Source: an uncultured Acetatifactor sp.
GTDB lineage: Bacteria > Bacillota > Clostridia > Lachnospirales > Lachnospiraceae
Direction of reading: 5' to 3'
NCBI GenBank assembly: GCA_910589035.1
Contig: CAJUSI010000098.1
Coordinates: forward strand, 1-64,000
DNA: 64,000 nt
Every line of letters begins with the position of its first letter. Position 1 is the first letter of the stretch. A program made the translations under genes and the position numbers. The notes under the pieces are model-generated. The model saw only the letters and a program-made list of their open reading frames with translations, was not told the DNA's origin and did no database searches. This document shows positions 1-7,245 of this stretch, in pieces.

Positions 1-2
1 GA

Positions 3-1505
3 AAAGAATTTAACCGCATGATTGCATGTGCCAAAAACGGCGATTTCGATTTGATTATCACAAAGGAAATCTCCCGTTTCGCGAGAAATACCCTTGACAG
101 CATATTCTACACCCGTGACCTCAAAAAACATGGAGTAGGCGTTATCTTTTTAAACGACAACATCAACACCTTGGACGGCGATGCAGAGCTTCGCCTTGCC
201 ATTATGTCCTCTATCGCACAGGAGGAAAGCCGCAAGACTTCCGAGCGTGTCAAATGGGGACAGAAACGCCAGATGGAACAAGGCGTTGTATTCGGGCGCA
301 GTATGCTCGGCTATGATGTAAAAGATGGCAAACTGTATATCAATGAAGATGGGGCGAAAATCGTCCGTCTTATCTTCCGCAAGTTCGTGGACGAGGGCAA
401 AGGCACTCATGTTATCGCCCGTGAGCTTCGGGAGGAGGGCATAAGTCCCATGCGTGTGAAAGAATGGAGCAATACCGTCATTTTGCGAGTAATACGCAAT
501 GAAAAATACTGCGGCGACTTAGTTCAGAAGAAAACCTATACGCCAGACTTCCTATCCCATGAAAAGAAATACAACCGGGGGCAGGAGGAATTTGTCATCC
601 TCAAAGACCACCACGAGCCGATTATCTCTCGTGAGCTTTTCGACAAGGCAAACCGCATTTTGGATGCAAAATCGCTTTCGCAGGAGGGCAAGGCAAAACA
701 CAGCAACCGCTATCCGTTCTCTGGAAAAATCAAATGTGGCAGATGCGGAGCAAGCTATGTTGCCCGATACAAAACCCGAAAGGATGGAAGCCAGTATAAG
801 GCATGGCGTTGCTTTGAGGGCGCAAAGCATGGAAGCCCCCACATCGACAAAGCAGGAAACCAAGTGGGCTGCTCTGGAACAAGCATCCGCAACGAAGAAG
901 CCATCCACATTATGTATCTTGTCTGCAAGCAGCTCACCATTGACCGCCAGAAAATAGCGGATAACTTGATTAAGACAATTCAAAAGGTGATTTCACTGGA
1001 TATGACTGGTGCAGATACAAATACTCTGGAAGATAAAATTGAAGCGGCACAGAAAAAACGTACTGATTTGATTGACCTTTACACAAGCGGCGATATTGAC
1101 CGTGATGAATTTACGTCTCTTAGGGCAAAATACGATGCTGAAATCAACGGTTTGAAATCCATGATGGAAAGCATGGAAAAACAGCAGATTGTAATTGCAA
1201 AGCAAAAGGAGCTGATGGAGGACATTAAAAACGCCGTGGATGAGCTTATCGGCGGCATTGAGTACGAGGATGAATTTTACACACAGTTACTTGACAAGAT
1301 GGTGATTAACGACAGAGAGAACATAGATGTATATCTGAATTTACTTCCCCTTAAATGGAGCTATACGGTTGCGGGCAGCATAAACTGTCTAAAGGACAAA
1401 CAGCTAAAAAAAGCGTTAGCCTCTGAAAACGCCCCGCAAGCACGGCGGAACATTTCAGAGGCTTCACTACCAATATCCGTCAGCAGCCCCGCCACATCCC
1501 GATAA
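3..1505 (+). CDS. Large serine recombinase, 5' end outside window
   Basis: Site-specific DNA recombinase of the large serine integrase type, expected to integrate or excise the element that lies to the left. The reading frame is open to the window edge (KEFNR before the first Met at 18), so the catalytic Ser is outside the window. Visible are the rest of the resolvase domain (ISRFARNT, then SSIAQEESRKTSERV), a recombinase domain (about residues 90-210, counted from the Met at 18), a zinc ribbon with C240, C243, C265 and C285, and a coiled coil (about 335-420). The C-terminus has the usual YLNLLP-KW ending and then runs on. About the last 14 codons appear to lie beyond the attachment junction, in DNA that belongs to cotJC on the other strand, so the stop codon is supplied by the host gene. 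Family assignment is confident; target and directionality are inferred from the insertion site. Confidence 0.93.
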   Translation, partial: KEFNRMIACAKNGDFDLIITKEISRFARNTLDSIFYTRDLKKHGVGVIFLNDNINTLDGDAELRLAIMSSIAQEESRKTSERVKWGQKRQMEQGVVFGRSMLGYDVKDGKLYINEDGAKIVRLIFRKFVDEGKGTHVIARELREEGISPMRVKEWSNTVILRVIRNEKYCGDLVQKKTYTPDFLSHEKKYNRGQEEFVILKDHHEPIISRELFDKANRILDAKSLSQEGKAKHSNRYPFSGKIKCGRCGASYVARYKTRKDGSQYKAWRCFEGAKHGSPHIDKAGNQVGCSGTSIRNEEAIHIMYLVCKQLTIDRQKIADNLIKTIQKVISLDMTGADTNTLEDKIEAAQKKRTDLIDLYTSGDIDRDEFTSLRAKYDAEINGLKSMMESMEKQQIVIAKQKELMEDIKNAVDELIGGIEYEDEFYTQLLDKMVINDRENIDVYLNLLPLKWSYTVAGSINCLKDKQLKKALASENAPQARRNISEASLPISVSSPATSR

Positions 1506-1654
1506 GGCATGGAATAGCGCTGGGAAAGATAGCGCATACTGGCGGACAGTTCTCCGTCCGGCCCGCCGAACTGTGATATAATCACCTGTGCCAGCTTCGC
1601 GTTGGGCTCCTTGATATTTACAGGGAATTCCAGTCTCTTCTCATAACTCCACAT
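1361..1654 (-). pseudogene. cotJC: Spore coat protein CotJC, interrupted 5' part
   Basis: CotJC is a manganese-catalase-family protein of the inner spore coat. This piece starts right after the cotJB stop codon (TAA followed by ATG) with AGGAG seven bases before the start. Residues 1-64 (MWSYEKRLEFPVNIKEPNAK... GGPDGELSASMRYLSQRY... LLTDIGSE) match the family. The remaining 33 residues are element sequence and end at a chance stop, so the second half of the four-helix metal-binding domain is missing. The ribosome site and first 64 codons look intact, which would fit a gene split reversibly by an excisable element, with the 3' part on the far side beyond the window. A permanently dead gene is the alternative. 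Confidence 0.85.
1440..1470. other. Probable attachment junction (element/cotJC)
   Basis: Reading the minus strand, cotJC matches its family up to LLTDIGSE (the E codon is 1463-1465) and then turns into unrelated sequence, where the family continues with an EExxH-type metal-binding segment. The recombinase frame on the plus strand ends across the same place. The junction must lie near 1460-1470; the exact crossover cannot be fixed from one end. Confidence 0.7.
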
Positions 1655-1909
1655 TTACGCACACTCTCCTTCCCACGGCAGGGGCGCCATTCCCCATCTC
1701 CATTCCTTGCTGCAGTCGGCCAGTCCGGTGTTCAGCGGAAAATACTTCTGAGAGAACTCCCTTTCCATCTGCATCTTTATTCTGTTGTAATGGTTAAAAT
1801 ACTCCATGGCTCTCCGGTCATCGGGATGGGTATCCAGATACAGAACCAGCTCCGTTACCACGAAACCGGCCATTCCTATATCTCTCAAAAGCTGCTCTCT
1901 TTCTCTCAT
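1655..1909 (-). CDS. cotJB: Spore coat protein CotJB
   Basis: Small spore coat protein of the CotJB family (84 residues), encoded between cotJA and cotJC as in other spore formers. Family marks are the FVVTELVLYLDTHPDD segment near the N-terminus and a Trp/Pro-rich end (EWRWGMAPLPWEGE). The start chosen is the ATG at 1909: it overlaps the cotJA stop as ATGA and has AAGGAG nine bases upstream, while an upstream in-frame ATG at 1918 abuts the ribosome site. Translation is therefore probably coupled to cotJA. Confidence 0.92.
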   Translation of the reverse strand: MREREQLLRDIGMAGFVVTELVLYLDTHPDDRRAMEYFNHYNRIKMQMEREFSQKYFPLNTGLADCSKEWRWGMAPLPWEGECA

Positions 1910-2076
1910 GATACACATCTCCTTCCCGTGAAAGGTTTATCCAGTTCCGGGAAAATGGTACCCGCACAATATGCTTTCTCCAGGTCGTCATACATCCCGT
2001 CAAATCTCTGCCAGGGCACATACGCCATGGCTACGGGAAATTCATCCATATTGCCATTATTGAAATGTTCCAGCAT
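1906..2076 (-). CDS. cotJA: Spore coat associated protein CotJA
   Basis: CotJA-family protein, first gene of the cotJABC operon. The core VAMAYVPWQRFDGMYDDLEK followed by GTIFPELDKPF is typical of the family. The ATG at 2076 is preferred because AAAGGA sits six bases upstream; an in-frame ATG at 2091 would give MKGFN as extra N-terminus. The stop overlaps the cotJB start. In relatives the operon is made in the mother cell during sporulation. Confidence 0.88.
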   Translation of the reverse strand: MLEHFNNGNMDEFPVAMAYVPWQRFDGMYDDLEKAYCAGTIFPELDKPFTGRRCVS

Positions 2077-2113
2077 GTTGAATCCTTTCATATTCTTACT
2101 CTTTATTTAATAG

Positions 2114-2140
2114 TATAATATGAAGGCTTCCGAAATCTGT
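2114..2140 (-). promoter_or_regulatory. Possible mother-cell sigma (SigE/SigK-like) promoter of cotJ
   Basis: On the minus strand upstream of cotJA, CATATTATA (2114-2122) fits the SigK -10 pattern CATAnnnTA and also resembles SigE -10 boxes. An AC dinucleotide 16 bases upstream (2139-2140) fits the short SigK -35. The pattern is short, so this is only suggestive. Confidence 0.45.
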
Positions 2141-2209
2141 GCAAAACAATAGAATGAAAACCGCAGCTCCGCTTTCCTCGTACAGGAAAAATTTACAGTT
2201 CCGAAAGAA

Positions 2210-3355
2210 TCAGCGGAACAGCTCCGCCGTCTTTGCCATCCGCTCCGCAATTTTGACGCCAAAGGGACATCTGCTCTCGCAGCTTCTGCAGCCGATACAT
2301 TCATCGGCGTGATGCTCCAGGGCATCATAGTGGGATTTCACCGTTGCGGGGACTTCCGGCTGCATGGTGGCAAGGTCATAGTATTTATTTACCATGGCGA
2401 TATCTATTTCCGCCGGACATGGCTTGCAGTGGCCGCAGTAGGTACATTCGCCCTGCCCGAAGGTATGCCGGGGCGCCTTTGCCAGGACGCCGGCGTAATC
2501 CCGCGCTTCCTGTGTTGCGGTTTCATAGGCCACGGCCTGTTCCACCTGCTCCGGCGTGTCATATCCTGCCATAACAGCCGCCACCGCCGGACGGGTCAGG
2601 CAGTAATGGATACACTGCACGGGAGTCAGGGCCACGCCGAAGGGGGAACGCTTCGCGTCAAAGAGGCGCCCTCCCGCATAGGGCTTCATCACAGTAATGC
2701 CCACGTCGTTCTGCTCACAGAGCTTATACATTCCGGCTCTCACCGGGTCGATGCCGCCCAGGCCATCCTGGTATTCCTCCGCGAAATAAGTATCGATATC
2801 CTCCGTGGGAGGCAGCAGGTCAAAGGCAGGATTGACACTGAACATCAGCATCTCAATCAACCCGCTTTCCGCCGCCTTGACAGCCATGGCAGGATTGTGG
2901 GTGCTCATGCCGATGTGGCGGATTTTCCCGCATGCCTTCAGCTCTTTTATGTATTCCATAAACGGACCGTTCATCGCGGCATTCCAGTCGCATTCCTGGT
3001 CGACGAAATGGATCATGCCCAGATCGATATAATCCGTCTGCAGCCTGGCCAGTAAATCTTCAAAAGCCTCTTTACATTTCTCCGGATTACGTGTCCGGAC
3101 ATACTGGCCGTCCTGCCAGGTGGAGCCTATATGTCCCTGGATAAACCAGCGCTCCCGCCTGCCCGCAAGGGCCTTTCCGATGTTGGTGCGCACATTGGGC
3201 TCTGACATCCAGCAGTCAAGTATATTGATCCCCAGCTCTTCCGCACGATCTATCACCGCTTTGCATTCTTCACAGCTGTGCCGCTCCAGCCATTCGCCTC
3301 CCAGACCGATCTCGCTTACCATCAGTTCCGTTTTTCCAAGTCTTCGATAATTCAT
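2210..3355 (-). CDS. Aldo/keto reductase with C-terminal 4Fe-4S ferredoxin domain
   Basis: NAD(P)H-dependent oxidoreductase with a TIM-barrel aldo-keto reductase domain (about residues 1-280: LGKTELMVSEIGLGGE, the LQTDYIDLGMIH strand, GMSTHNP) fused to a ferredoxin-like tail. The tail carries two cysteine clusters, CTYCGHCKPCP and CIGCRSCESRCP, which should bind two 4Fe-4S centres. Such fusions are common in anaerobic Clostridia and probably link carbonyl reduction to electron transfer; the substrate is unknown. AGGAGGAAG precedes the ATG. It is a stand-alone gene downstream of a lipoprotein gene read in the same direction. Confidence 0.92.
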   Translation of the reverse strand: MNYRRLGKTELMVSEIGLGGEWLERHSCEECKAVIDRAEELGINILDCWMSEPNVRTNIGKALAGRRERWFIQGHIGSTWQDGQYVRTRNPEKCKEAFEDLLARLQTDYIDLGMIHFVDQECDWNAAMNGPFMEYIKELKACGKIRHIGMSTHNPAMAVKAAESGLIEMLMFSVNPAFDLLPPTEDIDTYFAEEYQDGLGGIDPVRAGMYKLCEQNDVGITVMKPYAGGRLFDAKRSPFGVALTPVQCIHYCLTRPAVAAVMAGYDTPEQVEQAVAYETATQEARDYAGVLAKAPRHTFGQGECTYCGHCKPCPAEIDIAMVNKYYDLATMQPEVPATVKSHYDALEHHADECIGCRSCESRCPFGVKIAERMAKTAELFR

Positions 3356-3450
3356 TCTGTTCTTCCTCCTGCTTCTCTTTCATAGACTATAGATTTCCTT
3401 ACCGCCATGCCAAAGCCGGGTATCATGCGAATAAAGGTTATGTATCGCTG

Positions 3451-5004
3451 TCAATCCTGCCCGGGAAACAGAACGGACGCCGTACCGCTTCCGCAAAAAT
3501 AATACATTATCAGGGAATTCTCCCGGGATACCAGATCCCTGGGCAGCTTAAAATACACATTCCCCTCCATGGTTTCTCCGGCGGCAAGTGTCTCTCCGTA
3601 CATATCATCCAGCCCCAGGTTCACCACATCCCATGGCCGGTAAAGATTCGCCTCTCTGTCGGCAATGATTCCGGTGAATTTATCCTCTGCTCCCGCCGTA
3701 AACGTGGAAGGAAAAATCCACACATCCGTGCTGCCTGTATTTTTCAGGCGCAGCCGCAGCCGGGTCCACACCGTCTCCTCGTTTGACTCCACATAGAAAA
3801 ACCCGCTTCCCATGGTCTCATAGAGTTCCACCTCCAGCAGCGAAACCTCGATGCCCCCCGCCTCCCCAGTCTGGTTCGGGCCTGCCGCGTTTTCAAAGGC
3901 TTTCAGAATCTCCGGAAGCCGCTCCGCATCCTTAGCAGCCTGGATTTTCTCCGGGGTGGAGAAGGAAATGCTCTGACCGGTGAAGGCCTTCACCGCATAC
4001 CAGGTGTCTCTCTCCTCCTCTTTTACAAGCTCTTTATCTCCGCTCAAAATCTCATAGGAAACCGCCGCCTCCCTGTTTATGAATTCCTGGGAAAAACGTA
4101 TCGTCAATCCGTTTCCGGAAGCCGTGAAGCTGTCATCCGTCACCTCCGTCACAAGTCCCTGCGCCGATAAAATCTGGTAAGTTCCTCCAAAATTCAGTCC
4201 GTATAATCCCTTGTTTACCAGTTCATATATGGTGATATTCCCATTCTCTTCTTCCCCCATGGCACCGGTACATATGGCCTTGTACCGCTCCACATCCGCC
4301 TCCGCAAACATGGCTTCATCCTTCGGAATCATGTAGTTGTATGAATTGTAGACATGGCAGAGCCTCAGGTCCTCTTTGAACTGCGCGGGATCCAGGTCGG
4401 ACGCCATGACGCCGAATTCCTTCCTTACCTGATGGGTATAGAGCGTTTTAATCCGGATCTGATATCCCGGAAACTCCTTCCGTGTCTGCCCCTCCGGTCT
4501 TATCTCAATCAGGCATGTATTCCGCAGCTTCTCGAAGGCCCTGCTCTCCACGCAGTCCGACACAAGCTTTGCGATCTTCTCGGCCAGCGCATCCAGCTCA
4601 CTGTAATCCTGATAGTAGATATATATATTATAGGTATCTCTCTCCTCATAACCGGTTCCGTCCGTATAACTGTCCCCTTTCTTTTCCCAGGAGAGCCCCA
4701 GGCGCTCCGCTCCCCCGTAGAGCATCTGGGCCGCATAGTCATCGTGATATTGCCAGTCCATGCTATCCTGTATTTTTCCCTCCTCCACTGTAAATGCAAC
4801 CTCCGGGTACTCCGGGAGCGTCACCCTGTAGGAAGGTGCTTCCTGCGTCCCTTCCTTCTGAATTTCAAAATCCCAAGAGCCGTACCGGGACTCCAGATAC
4901 TTCCGAATTTCCTTCGTCTCCCGCTCCTCACCCATGCTGCAGCCGGTCATGCCAAACAGACAAATCATCACAATCCCTGTCAATATCCATCGAAAATGCT
5001 TCAT
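3451..5004 (-). CDS. Putative secreted lipoprotein of unknown function
   Basis: About 517 residues with a lipoprotein signal: a basic start (MKHFRW), a hydrophobic stretch and the lipobox FGMTGC, so it should be anchored outside the membrane. The ATG at 5004 is chosen because GGGAGGT sits seven bases upstream; an upstream in-frame start would add MYREVAF. The mature protein is acidic and rich in Tyr. Its C-terminal third (about 370-517) resembles an extracellular beta domain with a DUF4352-like look (TRLRLRLKNTGSTDVWIFPS), a guess from composition. The next gene on the same strand begins only 21 bases upstream, so the two may be cotranscribed. Confidence 0.75.
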   Translation of the reverse strand: MKHFRWILTGIVMICLFGMTGCSMGEERETKEIRKYLESRYGSWDFEIQKEGTQEAPSYRVTLPEYPEVAFTVEEGKIQDSMDWQYHDDYAAQMLYGGAERLGLSWEKKGDSYTDGTGYEERDTYNIYIYYQDYSELDALAEKIAKLVSDCVESRAFEKLRNTCLIEIRPEGQTRKEFPGYQIRIKTLYTHQVRKEFGVMASDLDPAQFKEDLRLCHVYNSYNYMIPKDEAMFAEADVERYKAICTGAMGEEENGNITIYELVNKGLYGLNFGGTYQILSAQGLVTEVTDDSFTASGNGLTIRFSQEFINREAAVSYEILSGDKELVKEEERDTWYAVKAFTGQSISFSTPEKIQAAKDAERLPEILKAFENAAGPNQTGEAGGIEVSLLEVELYETMGSGFFYVESNEETVWTRLRLRLKNTGSTDVWIFPSTFTAGAEDKFTGIIADREANLYRPWDVVNLGLDDMYGETLAAGETMEGNVYFKLPRDLVSRENSLIMYYFCGSGTASVLFPGQD

Positions 5005-5025
5005 AAATGCTACCTCCCTGTACAT

Positions 5026-5637
5026 TCATCCGACTCTGATACCGCTCTCCCGCATAAAATGACGGAGTTCCTCCGTATCTCCATAATACACACATCCCGC
5101 CATCCCAAACCGTCCCGCCGCCTCTACATTTGCTGGTGTATCGTCAACAAAAAAGCACTCTGCCGGACGGAGCGAAAAGCTGCGGAAAAAGTTCAGATAC
5201 GCCTCCGGTTCCGGTTTCAGTAGTCCATGCTCGCAGGAGATCCAGATTCCCTTCATATACGAAATCGTGCGGATAGATTGACTGAATGTCCGGAAACGGT
5301 GCGAAGTGTTGGACATCAGATACAGGTCATATCCGTTTCCGACCAGCTCCTGCACCAGCTTTTCCATGGGCGGGTTGGGCGGCTGCACCATGCGGTATTC
5401 CTCAATAAACCGCTTTACCGTGCCGTGGAGGCGCTCCGGCATTCTTCTGCATATGGAGGCAACCGCCTCCTCGTCCGTGATCGTTCCCCTGTCCATCTGC
5501 AGCCACTCCACCGATGCGCAGAGATAATTTTTCAGCAGTCTGAAATCCTCCTCGTTATCCACATACCCGTAAATGTATTCTCTGGCGTTATATATGGTGA
5601 GCACGTTTCCCATGTCGAATACAATATTTTTCAACAT
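5026..5637 (-). CDS. HAD-superfamily hydrolase
   Basis: Phosphatase-like protein of the haloacid dehalogenase superfamily, about 203 residues. Motif I is FDMGNVL near the N-terminus, motif II is LMSNTS, the Lys motif lies in GLLKPEPEAY, and the acidic motif IV is FFVDDTPANV. The first motif has DMGN rather than DxDxT, as in the YihX-like phosphatase branch. The ATG at 5637 is preferred (GGGAGG eight bases upstream) over the longer frame. It lies 21 bases upstream of the lipoprotein gene. Confidence 0.85.
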   Translation of the reverse strand: MLKNIVFDMGNVLTIYNAREYIYGYVDNEEDFRLLKNYLCASVEWLQMDRGTITDEEAVASICRRMPERLHGTVKRFIEEYRMVQPPNPPMEKLVQELVGNGYDLYLMSNTSHRFRTFSQSIRTISYMKGIWISCEHGLLKPEPEAYLNFFRSFSLRPAECFFVDDTPANVEAAGRFGMAGCVYYGDTEELRHFMRESGIRVG

Positions 5638-6009
5638 ATTCCGTCCTCCCTGCATCCATCTTTTCCGCCGCCATGCCAATTCTCTTTTTTCCTTTTCCCC
5701 AGAACATTTCCACGGAAAGATTACCGGAAAATCTTCCTGGAAAAATTTCTCCGAAACGCTTCAGCCTCCCTGAACACGGGAAATCTGTCCTGTTGTCCAG
5801 ATTATTTTACCACAGAATATCCGTGTCCGCCATTCCAAATTACATTTTTGGCAGTAACCTTTGGGCAGCCCCGTCGGACAGAATCCATCAGCCTCCTGGT
5901 TACAGGATGGCCGCCATGGATCGTGGGAGTCGTCAAAAAGGCCATAGGTTCATGCGCAGTCTGCAGTCATGATACCTATGGTCTTTTAAGTTCATTGTCT
6001 CCTGAAAGC
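5638..6009. other. Gene-free stretch
   Basis: No coding frame with a plausible ribosome site was found. The right end holds the terminator hairpin at 5935-5987. The A/T-rich segment around 5690-5830 may hold the promoter of the HAD/lipoprotein pair, but no clear -35/-10 pair stands out. Confidence 0.5.
5935..5987 (-). terminator. Rho-independent terminator after the MerR gene
   Basis: Long inverted repeat with arms AAAAGGCCATAGGT and ACCTATGGTCTTTT, extended by TCATG/CATGA, closing a loop of about 13 bases. Read on the minus strand the stem ends in a run of T, as expected for termination of the MerR transcript. Confidence 0.75.
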
Positions 6010-6429
6010 TTACTTCTCCCTGGGCTTAATCGGCAGCATCAGATCGATCTGTCCGGGGAGGCCGTCCTCCTTCCACCCGTTATGGGCCGCAAACACCCAG
6101 TTCAGGTGCTCCTCCAGGCAGCCGCCCATGATCTCCTCTCCCAGTTCGCTGTAATTGGGTTCAAAATCCGGGCTTTCGTTGACCCATCTGGTCAGATTCT
6201 CCCACAGCTGAAATTCCGGGAAGGGAATGGTCATCACCGCATACAACCCGCCCGAAAATCTCTTTTTCTCCAGGGGAGCCTTCACTTCCATGTCCTCGGG
6301 AATCGTAAGCCAATCCTCATAGCCGTGAATCCCATTTTCCAGGACCCCGGGGTTGGGATGGTTAAAGCCATACATCCGCGCATCCGGCTTCTTTTCATAC
6401 ACTCCGCTCTCCTGCACAAACCTGGTCAT
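6010..6429 (-). pseudogene. Effector-binding half of the split MerR regulator
   Basis: 139 residues resembling the GyrI/AraC-effector-type ligand domain normally fused to MerR DNA-binding domains (MYGFNHPNPG, HGYEDWLTIPEDMEV, then a PLEKKRFSGGLYAV core). The frame starts with an ATG that overlaps the stop of the DNA-binding half as ATGA. In relatives both halves form one protein of roughly 340 residues, so this is most likely the second part of a frameshifted gene. Translational coupling of two separate proteins is the alternative. Confidence 0.8.
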
Positions 6430-7001
6430 CCCTCCCCCACCGCTTCCTCCGGGTTCTCCCCGATGTAGTGATAGGACGCCACGGTGCAGGGCGGCAGGAG
6501 CAGGATCCTCACCTGCAGGGATCTGTCCAGAATTTCTCCGGCTCTGTTCAGTTCTTCCATACTCGCATTCTCCTTTATGATTGTTTTAGGAAAGGCGAGC
6601 ATCCGGGCAACCTCCGCCAGCTCTGCATCCTCCAGCAGGTCAAATTGGATCTGCCGTCTCCGGCTTTCCCTCAGGCGCTCGGACAACTGTCTTAAGAGCC
6701 TGCGGATGAGCGTCAGGGACTGGATTTCATCGTCCAGCTCCGCCAGCCTGCCCTGCAATAGCCGCAGGGATTCGCTCTGCTGCGTATCCCCAAGGAGGAT
6801 GGCTATTTCTTTCAGGGGCAGCCGCAGTTTTCTGAGTACGATGATCTGCTGCAGGCGCCGTACTGCTTCCTCATCGTACATCCGGTAGGCATAGTCCTCA
6901 CGCCGTCCGGCCCTGATCAGTCCCAGCTTTTCGTAATGCCGCAGCATCCGCGGGGTAACGTCATACATCCGGGATACCTGGCTGATGGTTAGATTTTCCA
7001 T
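6426..7001 (-). pseudogene. MerR-family regulator, DNA-binding half (frameshifted gene)
   Basis: Winged-helix MerR domain at residues 1-70 (LTISQVSRMYDVTPRMLRHYEKLGLI), then the usual coiled-coil dimerisation helix and the beginning of the ligand domain (CTVASYHYIGENPEE). The frame then stops, and the rest of the ligand domain continues in the -1 frame. The shift lies at a run of five G (minus strand, 6434-6438); one extra G would join the halves. The start at 7001 has AGGAGAG upstream; the longer frame from 7046 has no such site. It could be a phase-variable switch, a real mutation or a sequencing slip. Confidence 0.85.
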
Positions 7002-7094
7002 GGCAGCTCTCCTTTCCTTGTCTGCCAGTATACAGGATGACACCATGTCAAAGTCAAGGGGGATTCTTTATCCGCCGCACAATAAACTTCCCCA

Positions 7095-7215
7095 GTGCAA
7101 GCACTCAAACACCACAGTGGTGTTTGCCTCCTGCTTCGCAGGAGCGGGGTATTCGCCCCAACCTCGCTACACTCGCTGCTAGTTTGCGCGATGCAAGCAT
7201 CGGGGAATGTACCCT
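7095..7215. repeat. Structured intergenic sequence with two perfect hairpins
   Basis: Two short perfect hairpins follow each other: AAACACCAC/GTGGTGTTT with a single-base centre, and CTCCTGC/GCAGGAG around TTC. A GC-rich stretch follows. It lies downstream of the ABC transporter genes on their strand and may act as a terminator without a strong T run, or be a dispersed intergenic repeat. Confidence 0.45.
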
Positions 7216-7245
7216 CAATGATTCAAATGCTGATCTTTCATTGCC

